From Mastigamoeba balamuthi (Eukaryota > Evosea > Mastigamoebida > Mastigamoebidae): 64,000 nt of DNA. The notes under the pieces were generated by a model. It ran no database searches, was not told the origin of the DNA, and saw nothing but the letters and a program-made list of their open reading frames with translations. Location of the stretch: positions 365,936 to 429,935 of the forward strand of contig CACRSC010000005.1 in NCBI GenBank assembly GCA_902651635.1. The letters are read 5' to 3'. Position numbers and translations under genes: made by a program. Positions 1-10,328 of this stretch are shown here, one piece after another. The number at the start of each line of letters is the position of its first letter. Position 1 is the first letter of the stretch.

Positions 1-2
1 CC

Positions 3-722
3 CTGCGCCTGTGCCCGCGCCCCGACGCCCCCGCCAACGCCAGCACGCCCTCCCAGCTCCTGAGCAACGCCGTCGGGCCGCTGCGCCAGTGCGCCAGCTG
101 GGCTCTCGAGGCGCAGGCCGAGGACCACAGCTCCACGATGTATCTGGCGGCCTGGGACGGCTGCGGCGACGGCGTCGTCAGCGGCACCGAGCAGTGCGAC
201 TCGAGCGACTACTGCTACTCGCACTGCGCGTGCGACACGGGCTCCACGGCCCGCGGCGGCGTCTGTGTCCCGGAGCCGTGCTACCTGGGCGTCGACATGC
301 GCTCCTCGCAGCACCCCGTCGACGACGCGCTCGTCGCCCGCGTCGCGGGGCAGCTGGCCGCGCAGTGCTACGCCACGGGCGAGGTCCTGCTGGTCAACGT
401 CACCCGCAGCACCGAGCTGCCCGCGGTCTTCCGCGTGGCGCTTGTGCCCGCTCAGCGGCTCCCCTTCCCGGGGGCCCGCGCGCCCGTCCTGATCGCAATG
501 CAGCAGAAACAGGCCGGCTGGCGGTGCCTCTCGGAGGTGCTGGCAGCCCAGGGCGTGCCCAGTGCGACTGTGGTGTACTACTTCTCCCCCAGCAACGTCC
601 CCGGGTTCCCCCCGCCAGGGCCGCTGGTGCATTCGTCTTCGGCCCGCTCGGGCGCACAGAACTCCCACGCCTCTGCCCTGACTGCCGCGGCTGTGGCGGC
701 GCTCGCACTGGCCCTCGCCTGA
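3..722 (+). CDS. CRS1: C-terminal part of a cysteine-rich GPI-type surface protein (5' end outside window)
   Basis: The frame is open from the left edge, so only the last ~239 residues are present. It contains the family features: a PDAPANASTP block, the cysteine motif CGDGVVSGTEQCD followed by a Cys-rich knot, and a second domain containing CYATGEVLLVNVT and FPGARAP. It ends in a small-residue and hydrophobic tail (ALTAAAVAALALALA) right at the stop, which is typical of a GPI-anchor signal. CGDG...E.CD is the DUF4215/Myxococcus-type cysteine-repeat signature, so the protein is probably extracellular. Its closest relatives in the window are the long copies at 15354-17155, 20565-22369 and 22500-24266. 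Those predict that ~350 N-terminal residues and a signal peptide lie to the left. No ligand or exact function can be assigned. Confidence 0.8.
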   Translation: MRLCPRPDAPANASTPSQLLSNAVGPLRQCASWALEAQAEDHSSTMYLAAWDGCGDGVVSGTEQCDSSDYCYSHCACDTGSTARGGVCVPEPCYLGVDMRSSQHPVDDALVARVAGQLAAQCYATGEVLLVNVTRSTELPAVFRVALVPAQRLPFPGARAPVLIAMQQKQAGWRCLSEVLAAQGVPSATVVYYFSPSNVPGFPPPGPLVHSSSARSGAQNSHASALTAAAVAALALALA

Positions 723-1072
723 CCTCAGTTGCCTCGCGAGAAGATGACGTGCTGGGCACTCGGCAACAGCAGACGATAGCCAACGAAGCGCCCTCAGTTG
801 AGCCCTCTCCTCTGCCGAGTCTGCTGAAATTGAATGAAATCCCGATAGTTTGTCAAGTACAGTGCTGCTCAACTTCTGCACAACAACACCGAGCTGCCTG
901 CTGTGTTACCATGTGTCGTTGGTACTACACAGCTCCCGCCCTTCCCTGGGGTCAGCACTGTACTGCCTGTGTCCTTATGTGTTCGCTCCACCCTACCATA
1001 GTTTCAGTTTTGAATCGCGAACGCTCCTCCAGCTAGCGGCACGGCGCTGTTGTTGCTTCTTGATCTGAAAGT

Positions 1073-1145
1073 GGGGGTTTAGCTCACTTGGTAGAGCACT
1101 CCCTTGGCATGGGAGAGGCACGGGGATCGAAGCCCCGAACCTCCA
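1073..1145 (+). tRNA. tRNA-Ala, anticodon GGC, intronless
   Basis: All four arms fold. The acceptor stem GGGGGTT pairs with AACCTCC and includes the alanine identity pair G3:U70. The D stem is GCTC/GAGC, the anticodon stem CTCCC/GGGAG with loop TTGGCAT (anticodon GGC, reads GCC), and the T stem CGGGG/CCCCG. A73 is the discriminator and a T6 Pol III terminator follows within 4 nt. Eukaryotic cytosolic Ala tRNAs normally use AGC (inosine), so GGC looks bacterial or organellar. Two normally fixed bases deviate: position 15 is C (normally purine) and position 54 is A (normally U). These changes also weaken the A and B boxes. The gene may be functional but divergent, a transferred gene, or a tRNA-like relic. 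Confidence 0.8.
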
Positions 1146-1148
1146 ATC

Positions 1149-1154
1149 TTTTTT
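1149..1154 (+). terminator. Pol III T-run terminator of the tRNA
   Basis: Six consecutive T residues begin three bases after the discriminator base of the tRNA-Ala. This is a standard RNA polymerase III stop. It supports transcription from an internal promoter rather than a random match. Confidence 0.6.
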
Positions 1155-1274
1155 CTCTTTTTGTTCCTTTCACGCAATTTTCCATTCAAAGTTTGGGCAG
1201 GCAGTTGTCTCCGGTACTGCTTGCCGCTAACAACCCTCAGTTGCTTCAGTGGGCTTCCTTCCCCGAAACAATAA

Positions 1275-2850
1275 ATGAACGACGAGCAACGGGACGAGCT
1301 CGAGGCGCTGGCAGCCATCTACGGCGGCGACTTCGAGGCCGTCGCTCCCGCCGGAGGACGCGTGCGAGTGCGCTGCCTCGCCGGCAACGTCCGCCTGAGC
1401 TGCATCCTCGTCTTCGACCTCGGCGACCCCGCGTACCCCGCAAGCGCTTCCCCGCGTGCCCTCCGTGTTGCCCCGGCCCCCAGCATGTGCCGTCGTCTGC
1501 TCTCGCCTGCCCCCCGCATACCCGCTCACAGCTCGTTGTGCCGCACAGCTCGCTGTCCCCGTCCCAGTGCGAGGAGCTCAGCAGCGAGCTGAGGCTCGAG
1601 GCCGCCAGGCTCGCGTCAGAGCACGCGGGGCCCTGCGTCTCGCTGCTGGTCGAGTTCCTCGCCGATCGCCTGCGCAGCATCGACGCCTTCCGTCCCGCAG
1701 GTCCGCCAGCGAACGTTCAGCTCTGCCGCCTCTGCTGCTCTTCGGGCTCACGCGCAGCGCAGACCCGGCCGAGGACGCGCCGGCGTGGAGCACCGGCAGG
1801 GCGCTGGACGTGCTGCGGACGCTGCGCGAGCACGTGCTCCCCGTCGCGCGAGACCCCGCGGACCTCGTGTCCGTCGCGGTGGCGCTGCCGGGCTTCCTCG
1901 CGGGCCCCGTCGTCTCGCTGCTGCACCAGCGCATGTGGGGCGCCCAGCTCGGCGTGCTGCCCCTCTGCGAGCTGCTCCTCCACGCGAGCCTCGCGGGCGA
2001 TGCCGCCCTGCTCGGCGCGCTGGCCAACCCGCCCTTCAACGTCGGCCGCCTCAACGCCGCTGCTGGCTGGGCCGACTGGAAGAACGACGTCGACAAGCGC
2101 TGCGCGCAGCTCTACCGCGACTGGGACTGCGTGACCGGCGCTGTCGAGGACACCAGCTGGTGGTGCCCGGTCCCCCGGTGCCCGACAGGAGACCGCTCGC
2201 CGCAGACGCACAGGCTCTTCACTGTGATGTCGTGGGCCTGCGTCTCGGGCTCGCGGGCCCGCGGGGGCTACCACAGGATCGCGCGGCTCCTGCACGAGGG
2301 CCCGCTGAGGTTCAGGGCCCCGGAGCCCCGGGCCGACTGGCGGAAGGTCCCCGAGGGCGCTCTGGTCCTCTCGTGCCGCACGGGCCTCGTGGGGGTCATC
2401 CGGATGCTCGGCACGGCCCCGTTCTCGCTCGACGCCCGCCACGCGGCTGCGGACCGCTGCGAGGCACTCTACCAGGCGTGCTCGCTGGGTCTCTGCGACG
2501 TTGTCCGGGCGCTGTGCTGCCCTCCCTTCTCCCTCAGCGCCAAGAGCGTGAGGCCGCACTGCGCCAGGATCCTGAGGGCCGTGTGCGCCGCTGGCCACGT
2601 GGGGGTCCTCGAGCTGCTCGGCAGCCCCCCGCTGTCTCTGGGGCAGCGCGAGGCGAGGAGCGCAGGGGCGCTGACGCAGGCGTGCAGGACTGGGAGGCCC
2701 GATATTGTCCGTTCACTGGGCCGCTCGCCGTGGTCGCTGGGGCCCGCGGACGCCGCCCGTGCTGCAGCGGACATGAAGACACTCGGAGAGCTGTGGAGCT
2801 CCGAGTACGTTGAGGTCAAGAGCCTCCTGGCACACCCGCCCTATTCCTAG
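1275..2850 (+). CDS. RWD-domain protein with divergent ankyrin-like repeats
   Basis: Best model has three exons: 1275-1466, 1532-1700 and 1763-2850 (1,449 nt, 482 aa); the second intron has a clean phase-1 junction and the first donor is less certain. Residues ~1-110 fit an RWD domain: an N-terminal helix (DELEALAAIYGGDF), strands ending in the AYPASASP turn (the YPxxxP hallmark), then helices around CEELSSEL and HAGPCVSLLVEFLADRL. RWD domains bind proteins, as in GCN2 and RWDD proteins. From ~residue 250 a 33-35 residue unit recurs (ACxxGLxxVVRxLxxPPFSL), like degenerate ankyrin repeats. There is no kinase or RING domain. A scaffold or ubiquitin-linked role is inference. The ATG lies only ~130 bp after the tRNA gene. 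Confidence 0.65.
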
Positions 2851-2914
2851 CAGTAGCTCAGTTGTACAGCAACCGCTCAGACTCTGTGCTCTTCGTTGTC
2901 TTTGAAGGCGCCTC

Positions 2915-3964
2915 TCACTGCTGCTGCTTCTCGAAGCCGTAGACGCCGTCGGGCTGCGTGCTGACACTCAGCTCCACAGACCCCGCCCCCATGTCAGCAA
3001 ACACGTTCTCGATGCATCCCCACGCGTCCATCAGCGCCGCCAGCGGCACGCGGGCCCCGGGCCGCGGATGGTCCGCAGAGACCACGGCGACACGGAACGA
3101 CTGGGCGCTGGCGCTGCGGGTGACGTTGACCAGCACCACGTCGCCCTCGCCCAGGCACTCGACCTTCATCCTCCGCGCTGCCTCTGCCACCAGGGTGTCG
3201 TCCAGCACAGCTGCGGGGTTCACGTCCCTGAGCCAGAGGGCGGCGTAGACAGTCTCTGGGGCGCAGGTGCCCCCCTCGGCTGCCACGGAGCCCACGGCGC
3301 AGACACACTGAGTGGCGTGGCAGAAGGCGCTCGTGTCGCACTCCTCGCCCTCGCCCACGGTGCCGTCCCCGCATCTTGCCTCGGACGGAGCTGTCTGGCC
3401 GCACAGCCGAGCGCATTGCTGTCCCTGCGCGCCGTCGTCGTGGTCCGCGTTGCCGAGGCCGCGCAGAGCAGTGAAGAGCCCCCAGCTGCCGCTGGCACCG
3501 ACGCCGTCCGAGGGGTCCGTGCACGCCAGCGCCACCGCGGTGCAGTCGCAGCCGCCCGAGCCCTCGACGAGCAGGGGCCCCGGGAGCTCAGCGAGGTCGA
3601 TGTCGCACTGGGCGCTGCACCCCTCGTCCGCGTCCGAGCGCTCCACCGTCACCGCCACCGAGCGCCTCGTCCCGTCCGAGAGCGCGAGGCTCCCCGTGCA
3701 GGCGGGCAGGGCCTTGCCGTCCAGGGCCCCTTCGATCTGCGTTGCCAGGCGTTGTGAGGGGACGATGCCTGTGCAGCTGCGGCCCCTCCGGCACGCTGGT
3801 CCGCGTACGAGGAACCGGGGGCGCAGGTGCGTGGAGCCCGTGACAACAGCACCCCAACCTCCGTCGGCCACGGCGATGCCGGTGACAGCTGCGTGCGTGG
3901 CGCCGGAGAGCACGAGGACGGACGCGAGGACTGCGAAATGCACAGAGTTCATTCCGAATTGCAC
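2915..3964 (-). CDS. CRS2: short secreted cysteine-rich family member, apparently intact
   Basis: A single 349-aa frame. Residues 1-26 form a signal peptide (VHFAVLASVLVLSGATHA). The N-terminal domain holds paired cysteines (CDCTAVALACTD) and aligns with the N-terminal domain of the long copies. The family motif CGDGTVGEGEECDTSAFC follows at ~200, then the ALWLRD/VAEAARRMKVECLGEGDVVLVNVT domain. The protein ends in FEKQQQ with no hydrophobic tail, so it is probably released or held by a partner rather than GPI-anchored. It is the only clean short copy and the reference for recognising the broken copies at 6912-7300, 9589-10328 and 11890-12281. The gene for putative regulator TFL1 lies 780 bp upstream on the same strand. 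Confidence 0.8.
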   Translation of the reverse strand: MQFGMNSVHFAVLASVLVLSGATHAAVTGIAVADGGWGAVVTGSTHLRPRFLVRGPACRRGRSCTGIVPSQRLATQIEGALDGKALPACTGSLALSDGTRRSVAVTVERSDADEGCSAQCDIDLAELPGPLLVEGSGGCDCTAVALACTDPSDGVGASGSWGLFTALRGLGNADHDDGAQGQQCARLCGQTAPSEARCGDGTVGEGEECDTSAFCHATQCVCAVGSVAAEGGTCAPETVYAALWLRDVNPAAVLDDTLVAEAARRMKVECLGEGDVVLVNVTRSASAQSFRVAVVSADHPRPGARVPLAALMDAWGCIENVFADMGAGSVELSVSTQPDGVYGFEKQQQ

Positions 3965-4743
3965 TGCAGCTGAGCCAAAATCGGGCGGTCCGTTTCCAAA
4001 GGAAAAGAAGCAAAGTCCAATAGAGTGGTCCCGAGAAAATCGGAAACACCGGCCGAATCAGGCGGATAACGTCTTGTGGAGTATCTACTGCAGCACGACA
4101 GGACTGTCAACGGCCGGGGCAGTCCTGTCTCGGGCAGCTGCTGGCGCTTTGCGCACTCTGTCGGAGGGCGGCGGTTGCTACCCTTGCTCTGCGCAAGTGC
4201 AAAGTGCTCTGTGGCTAAGTGTCAGAGTGTCACGAGGGTGTGATGATGTGGGTGGCACATATTGGCATTTCTGTGTTGCCTCGAGACGGGACCCTGCGAT
4301 TTCACTGTGGGTATCGACCATTTTGCAGTAGAAACGAGAAAAGGGGTGTCTTCGCGTTCGACACGAGTTGCGGTGCCAAACAATGTCACAGACGCGCTGG
4401 AAAAGGTGCGCGATCACTGTGTTGGCTGCGCGCATATCTGTGTGTTGCTGGTGCTCCTCTCTGGCAACAGCTCTCTCACACATACAACACCCCTTGTGGA
4501 TTACTCAAATCTGCCGTGGCCGTTCTCAGGTCTTCCATCGTTGTCGCACATGGTGCATCCTGCTCCGTATTTGGGCTTGTCAGCCCACCTGCTGTCCGCG
4601 AGGCCTACGGGGCACAGCCGCCTCAGTGTGCCCTCGTGGCGGGTGACCGTGGCCTCTCGGGTTCGGTGTCTCTTGCGGGCAGTGGCAACACAGAGCAAAT
4701 GGGCGGGGCTTGTTGACTGCACATGTGTTCCCTTGTTCCGCGG
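3965..4743. other. Intergenic region between CRS2 and TFL1
   Basis: About 780 bp holding the promoter of CRS2 and the 3' flank of TFL1, both transcribed leftwards. Base composition is more even than in the flanking genes. No coding exon, RNA gene or repeat was recognised. Confidence 0.5.
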
Positions 4744-5833
4744 CTAGGGGCTGCCCGGGGGCTGCACAGCCATCGACGTGATGGAGATCAGGTGGCGCAG
4801 CAGCAGCACGCGGCTCATGTTCTGCTGCTTCATCCGCTCCAGCTCGTCCATCTGCCTCGACAGCTCATCCTCGGTGCCCGCAAACCCCGGTGCCTCGTCG
4901 GGTATCCCCTGTGCGGCGCTGGGCTCGGCGGGTGCGATGCCGCCTGCAGGAGGAGCCCTGGCGGCTACGCTGCTGTTGTCGCTCTGCGTGAGTCTCTCGA
5001 GTTGACTTGTTTCTGCGGCCTGCGGTGGTTCCCTAGGCTCCGCGGCGAGAGTGAGCAACTGCAGAGATGCCTTAGGGCGTTGCTGGAGAGCGGAAGCAGC
5101 TGAGCGGGTCCGGGCGGCGTGCAGGGAGCTCTTGGAGCAGAGAAGGAACGGCTGGCTGTGCACCTGCGCCACTACAGTCCCCGCGTTGTCGGCGATCTCG
5201 AGGCCGAGCACCACATGCCCGCCAAGATGCAGCCGCGACGAGTTGCAGAACCTGCGAGGGGCACGGGTGTCGATGCCGCAGCGAGCGCTGAAGCCCACAG
5301 AGGGGCCGGGAAGCAGAGCAGAGAAGGGGGTGCGGGCAACACAGTACGATCTGCAGTTGTCAAACACGAAGACCAGCTCCTCACCCCCCGCAAGGGGCTC
5401 GGGCGATTCGGAGGACGTCCCCAATACGACGTTGGGCTTCCCCAAGGGCTCGCAGCACCTCGGGCACGGCCTCAGGGCTGCAGACGCCCCCAGCGTGGGT
5501 TGGGCAACAGAATTCGCTGGGGGAAAAGCCCTTGGGCTGAGTGGCCCGCGTACGGAGGACTTGGCGCGAGTCCAGGAGCAGCACGGCAGTGTTACCCGCT
5601 CGCCAGACACAGTCATGGTCCAGGTGGTTCGCGACAAGCGATTCAGCACGCGCTGAGACGCTTACCTGGATTACAATTCAATTCGGATCGATGGAAGCCA
5701 ATTTTAGTTGCGCCGTTTGGCCCGTAAGGGAGACAGTGCGGGAGCTGTGCCTCACAGTGAATGGCGCCGTGCGGAACACGCGCGTGGGCGTCACCCACAT
5801 GCGGAGCCCGAGGGTGCCCTGACTGAAGTCCAT
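4744..5833 (-). CDS. TFL1: putative CudA/Spt23-like DNA-binding protein
   Basis: Four exons by comparison with its paralogs: 5833-5756, starting MDFSQG and containing WVTPTRVFRTAPFT; from 5665 (AESLVANHLDHDC, AVLLLDS); a third with PCPRCCEPLGKPNVVLG and ELVFVFDNCRS; and a last one to 4744 with CNSSRLHLGGHVVLGLEI and HSQPFLLCSKSS. The last intron splits the CRS codon in phase 2 in all four paralogs. The order (Cys pair, FxFDxC, SRxH, hydrophobic strand, D..G.VVA, S.PF/S.PI) resembles the layout of Spt23/Mga2- and CudA-type DNA-binding domains. This is pattern similarity only. The C-terminus ends in a short coiled coil (DELERMKQQNMSRVLLLRHL), probably for dimerisation. A nuclear role is inferred. 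Confidence 0.65.
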
Positions 5834-6911
5834 TGGGTATCGGCCTCCGCAACTAATGGAAGACCGAGAGGGGAGCGGGCGGGGACTTTGCTTCGAGCCG
5901 CAATGGAGAATAACTGGTTTCACGATGACTTGTGCCGCGGTGGTGACACTCTCCTCGCCGAGTGATGCGGATCACGTGTGACTGGGTGGGTGCAAACGCG
6001 ACAGATCCACCCAACAAGATAGGGAAAATCTGTGTAGTGCTAGCAGAGCAGACCCAGCAGCTGATTCGCGCTGTGGGCTGAATTCCGGCCGGCACAGTGA
6101 GAGATTGCCATCCATCTTCGCGTGTACTTCGGGTGTGCAGCAGGTGCGCACGGCCCCCTCCTCGCTGCCAGCTTGAGTTGAGCACAGAATCCGGTAACAG
6201 GGAAAGAACGGATTGAGAGAAAAAAGCGAGGGTTTGTACAGACGAGAGAGCGCGCGGTGCCACAGCGCGGGCGATGGGAGACCCTCTCTCACAGTACCTG
6301 TGCAAGCCAGGAATCGCGTCGTGTACCCAACGATGGTGTGCTCAGCACCAGTATTTCATTGCTTCTCCACACACCTTTTTAATTTGTAACGTTAAGTCCC
6401 CTGAAGCGCTCTCAGCGAGGACCCCCGCCCCTCCCTTTCCCTCTCCCCCCACACGCCGCGGCGCTTGCTGTCCAATGCCATAATCGTGTGTGCCGACATC
6501 CCAGATGCGGATATCCGGCAGAGACAATGCACCGAAAGAACCGGGTTTTTGCTTGCGTTCGTCTCTCGGAAGGAAGCACGGCAACAGCTTCACCATCGGC
6601 GCGCAAGCGCCGCTCGCGCTGTCTGCGGCATTGGGGAGTGCGTGAGCAACATCCACCGTTCAGACGAGTTCTGTCCCCGATAAATATTGTCTCGGCCGAA
6701 TGCGCACGCGGACAATGGTTGCACTGACACAGGACGGGTGTGGGTGATAGTGATGACCTGCCCTAACCACCAAGGGACCGGGTGTAGAAGCCGCCATTGC
6801 GGCGTTGCCCAACCATCGCAAGCGACGGTGCTCACGCGCATGCTTGCCACAAAGGTTGAAACAAGCTGAGAAGGACGCGGGAGGAGGTTTCTATGTGAAA
6901 ATTTGCACACC
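5834..6911. other. Intergenic region upstream of TFL1
   Basis: About 1.1 kb separating TFL1 from the broken CRS3 copy. No gene was recognised. Several open frames exist, but none matches a family in the window or shows a plausible splice structure. Confidence 0.45.
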
Positions 6912-7300
6912 GGACGCCCATCCGTCGGGCTGCGTGCTGCAAAGCTCCACAGACCCCGCCTCCATGTCGGCAAGCACACCCCCGATGCACCCTATGCGCC
7001 ATCAGCGCCACCAGCGGCACGCGGGGCGTTGGCCAGCACCACGTCCGCCCTCGCCCAGGCACTCGGCCCCCATCCTCCACACAGCCTCGGCCACCAAGGC
7101 GTCGTCCAGCACAGCCGTGGGATGTGCATCTCTGAGCCAGAGGGGGACGTTGAGGGTCGAGCCAGTGGGCGGCGTAGACGGTCTGTGGTGCAGGTACCTC
7201 CCTCGGCTGCCACGAAGCCCACGGCGCAGAGGCACTGCGTGGCGTGGCAGAAGGCGCTCGTGTCGCACTCCTCGCCCCTCGCCCACCACGTCGGGACGCA
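6912..7300 (-). pseudogene. CRS3: broken copy of the short cysteine-rich gene
   Basis: On the - strand this matches the C-terminal half of CRS2 and CRS4 (GEECDTSAFCHATQCLCAVG, LWLRDAHPTAVLDDALVAEA, RMGAECLGEG), but the pieces fall in different frames. About 70 nt of the CRS2 sequence (the stretch encoding VTRSASAQSFRVAVV) is missing and single-base length changes interrupt the rest. No signal-peptide exon was found. It is a decayed duplicate that still shows high nucleotide similarity to CRS2, so the decay is recent. Confidence 0.75.
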
Positions 7301-8422
7301 TCCAGCTTCGACACTAGCTGGATCCTGCGGTGGTCTGTGTGTGCTGGGGTTGAATGTTCTCGCGATCCGCAATACGTCGCCTTCGACCAAGGACGGAGTG
7401 AGAGCCTCGAGGAGCTCAAGTTCAGTCGAGGTGGTGCTGAATGGCGTGGTTGCAGAGAGAGGCAGAAATGGGGTCTGGCTTTTGGGACCTGAATCCGTCT
7501 TCCGTTCCCTCTCTTGGTCGTCCAGAGAGAAGAGCAAAACGCGTTCTACTGTGTACAATCCCGCCTGGAAGGTTTCTTCTGATAGATGGTCTCACAACCA
7601 GCTTCAGGCGTTAGCTTCGGGGGCTGCCTGAGTGAGTCTGGCTGCCTTCCGGTTCACAGACCAGCTGCCAACGCCCTCGGTGGTGCAGACTTCTGAGATT
7701 GGGCGAGGGTTCCATCCAGTTCCAGCATCATTCACTCGCCCGGTTGGGATTCTGTTGGCTCAGTTCGTCCCACACTAAATTCCATTCCGTCTTCTGAATA
7801 GGATGGTCCTCAGCACCACGTTTGGGTGGGCGTGTGGCACCATCAGAGCACTCCTCGCTCATCTATCCTCAAAAGGAAGATCCAAAAACGCACAGAAGGC
7901 ACACGTCGGCCAGACGATTCCTATCGTAAGGCATTGCAGCCCGAGTCGCGAAGGCAGTCACGACTGTGCTCCTCCGGGAGTTTGAGGCCACGGAAACCAG
8001 TTTGTGATTTCGTGGCCAGTTGCCAAATAAGAAGCGTGTAGAGTTCCGAGGCGAAGTTTAATGGTTGGAAGATGAGACAATCGTTTTTTTCACATTTCGC
8101 TAAACTGGGGTGGCGAAGAAATGCTGGTAGTACATTCATTCCATCCCGCACCGTATGTTCTTCTGCGCATGCGAAATCCTCCAGAAGGCTGCAGGCGCTC
8201 AGGCGGTCTGCCACCCGAGGCTACCAGGACGGCTGCAGTCTGGACCTCAACGCCGGCCCAGTGGTAGTCTCAAAGGGCCCTTCTCTGTGCTCTTCTCTGC
8301 AAACTCCGTGTAACTCATGGTGTCGCCCGTTGCACATAAAACATGGAGAGAATTGCTATTTTGGTACGATGCAGAAGTACTTGGCCTTATCACCAGGCAG
8401 AAAGAAGCACCGTGCATAACCG
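7301..8422. other. Intergenic region with a relic of a TFL second exon
   Basis: Mostly unrecognised sequence. On the - strand at about 7930-7975 there is a clear match to the second exon of the TFL family (SRDCLRDSGCNA against SHDCLRDSGRSA in TFL3), without the other exons. Its orientation and position relative to CRS3 repeat those of TFL1 to CRS2. It is therefore probably what remains of the TFL partner of the broken CRS3 copy. Confidence 0.5.
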
Positions 8423-9429
8423 ATGGACCCAAGCTCCAGCATACCCGACCCTCGCGTGTGGGTCTCGCCTACGCGCATATTCCGTTCATCCCCATTCACT
8501 GTGCGCATTGCTCGTGCCCCACATCCCTCGGCACTCACTCTTTTCCGCATCGAATTCAATTCAAGGTGAGCATCGCAGCTCACGCCGAGTGGCTTGCGGC
8601 ATGCGGCCTCAGCCCCGACTGTCTCCGGGATTCTGGGCGTAGTGCTGTGCTCTTCAGTGGCGCGAGTCAAGCCTTCTGTGAGTAGTCTTTCCTGGGCTTT
8701 CCTTATTCTTTCGCCAACGCGCGACAAAATCGTGTGGCGATCGATGATGCAGCCCTGGCGCCATGCCCGAGATGCTGTCTACCACTGCGCAAGCCCAACG
8801 TGGTACTGGGATGTTCGTCCAAAGCACCGCAGGCTGTCATCCAGGGCAGTGAGCTGGTCTTCGTGTTTGACGATTGTAGGTCGTACGTTGGTTTCTGATC
8901 CCCTGGTCTCTCCGTCCTGCCCTGTGTGATCGCATCAGCACCATGCTTACATGATTCTTTTTATCCCAGGTTCTGCAACTCATCACGGCTACACTTGGGT
9001 GGGGAAGTTGTTCTCCGCCTCTCCATTCCGGATTCCTCGGGCGCCGTGGTTGCGCAGGCACAGAGCCAGCCCTTCGTTCTCTGCTCCAAGCACTCCTTGC
9101 AGGCCAGGAGAGCGCGCTCTGCTGTGACCTCACCACGGCGCCCCAGGACAGCCTCGCAGAGGGGCTATCTCTCTCAGGCCCAAGAGCGCGACAACTCGCA
9201 GGGCTGGAGCAACAGTCTGGAGGAAATGACTGACAACCAAGCCGGCAGCGCCCAGCACGAGCAGAGGATAAGCAATAGTGTGGAAGGAGCAAAGGTGGCC
9301 ATAGATGGCATGACTGCAAGACAGCTGAACGAGCTCGAACAGATGAGGCAGCAGAATGTGGCCCGCATGTTGCTTTTGCACAATCGGATTGCACTCTCGA
9401 TGTCTTCATCGCAGTCTCCAAGGCCCTGA
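8423..9429 (+). CDS. TFL2: putative CudA/Spt23-like DNA-binding protein, fully resolved
   Basis: Four exons with consistent phases: 8423-8500, 8566-8677, 8753-8882 and 8970-9429 (780 nt, 259 aa). Exon 1 starts MDPSSS and contains VWVSPTRIFRSSPFT. Exon 2 contains HAEWLAACGLSPDCLRDSG. Exon 3 contains CPRCCLPLRKPNVVLG and ELVFVFDDCRS. Exon 4 contains CNSSRLHLGGEVVLRLSI and QSQPFVLCSKHS and ends with a coiled coil (NELEQMRQQNVARMLLLHNR). An AATAAA lies 37 bp past the stop. It is the only TFL gene on the + strand and is convergent with CRS4. Function as a DNA-binding regulator is inferred from the domain layout; the family itself was not recognised with certainty. Confidence 0.7.
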
Positions 9430-9465
9430 GCAGATGTGCCATTTCCCTCAACACATACTGGTTCA

Positions 9466-9471
9466 AATAAA
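9466..9471 (+). promoter_or_regulatory. Polyadenylation signal AATAAA of TFL2
   Basis: Canonical AATAAA 37 bp after the TFL2 stop codon on the same strand. It supports 3'-end formation here, in the 159-bp gap to the convergent CRS4 copy. Confidence 0.5.
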
Positions 9472-9588
9472 GCAACATACTGTTGTTCTTCTCACTGCTA
9501 AGATTCGACTGGCCATGAAGCATGCACGCCACTGACAGCGTCACACCAGTGAGCAGGAGGTATGGGCAGCCATACGAAGCAATTAGTT

Positions 9589-10328
9589 CTAATCCAGCAT
9601 CTCAAGGCCATATACTCCGTAGGGCGGAGTACTGATGCTCAGCTTCTCAGACCCCGTGTCAGCAAACACGTTCTCAATGCACCCCCATGCATCCATCAGC
9701 ACCGCCAGCGGCACGTGGGCCCTGGGGTGCTGGCAGCCCGCAGAGACTACAGTGACACGGAATGACTGGGCTCTGGCGCTGTGGGTGGCGTTAGCCAGCA
9801 CCACGTCGCCCTCGCCCGTGCACTCGGCCCCCATCCTCCGCACAGCCTCGGCCATCAGGGTGTCGTCCAGCACAGCCGCAGGGTGTGCATCCCTGAGCCA
9901 GAGGGTGGCATAGAGGGTCACGGGAGCACAGGTGCCCCCCTCGGCTGCCAAGGAGCCCACGGCGCTGAGGCACTGTGTGGTGTGGCAGAAAGTGCTTGTG
10001 TTGCACTCCTCGCCCATGCCCACCATGCTGTCCCTGCATCTGGCATCAACGCCAGCTGCAGGATCGGAACATAGTCCAGAAATGCTGTTGCCCGCTCCTG
10101 CTTGGAGCAGAGAGAGGAGCACTGATGTGCTCTGTCGCTGTGGCAGGAGACAGGTGAGATGGAAGAGGGGCCAGCTGCCTCTTGTGCTGCCGGACTTCCA
10201 CCAGGGGTGCCATTGAGTGTTTCGCATTCGCAGCTGTCGCCCCTATCTGAGGCCAAGGTGATGCTGGCTACAGCAGCCTCTGCTGTGAGGCAAAACAACA
10301 AAGTCAAGAGAATGGGAGCCGAGTGCCT
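9589..10328 (-). pseudogene. CRS4: short cysteine-rich copy, start codon apparently lost
   Basis: The body (to 9589) is open and close to CRS2: GEECNTSTFCHTTQCLSAVG, LWLRDAHPAAVLDDTLMAEA, GEGDVVLANAT, ending PPYGVYGLEMLD. The signal-peptide region (HSAPILLTLLFCLTAEAAVA) lies in another frame, so an intron or a frame change is needed. Where CRS5 has ATG followed by CACTC, this copy has AGG (10328-10326), so the homologous start is missing. The cysteine motif is also altered: the CGDG cysteine pattern reads CRDS. Either it is a young pseudogene or it starts from an unseen upstream exon. Confidence 0.6.
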
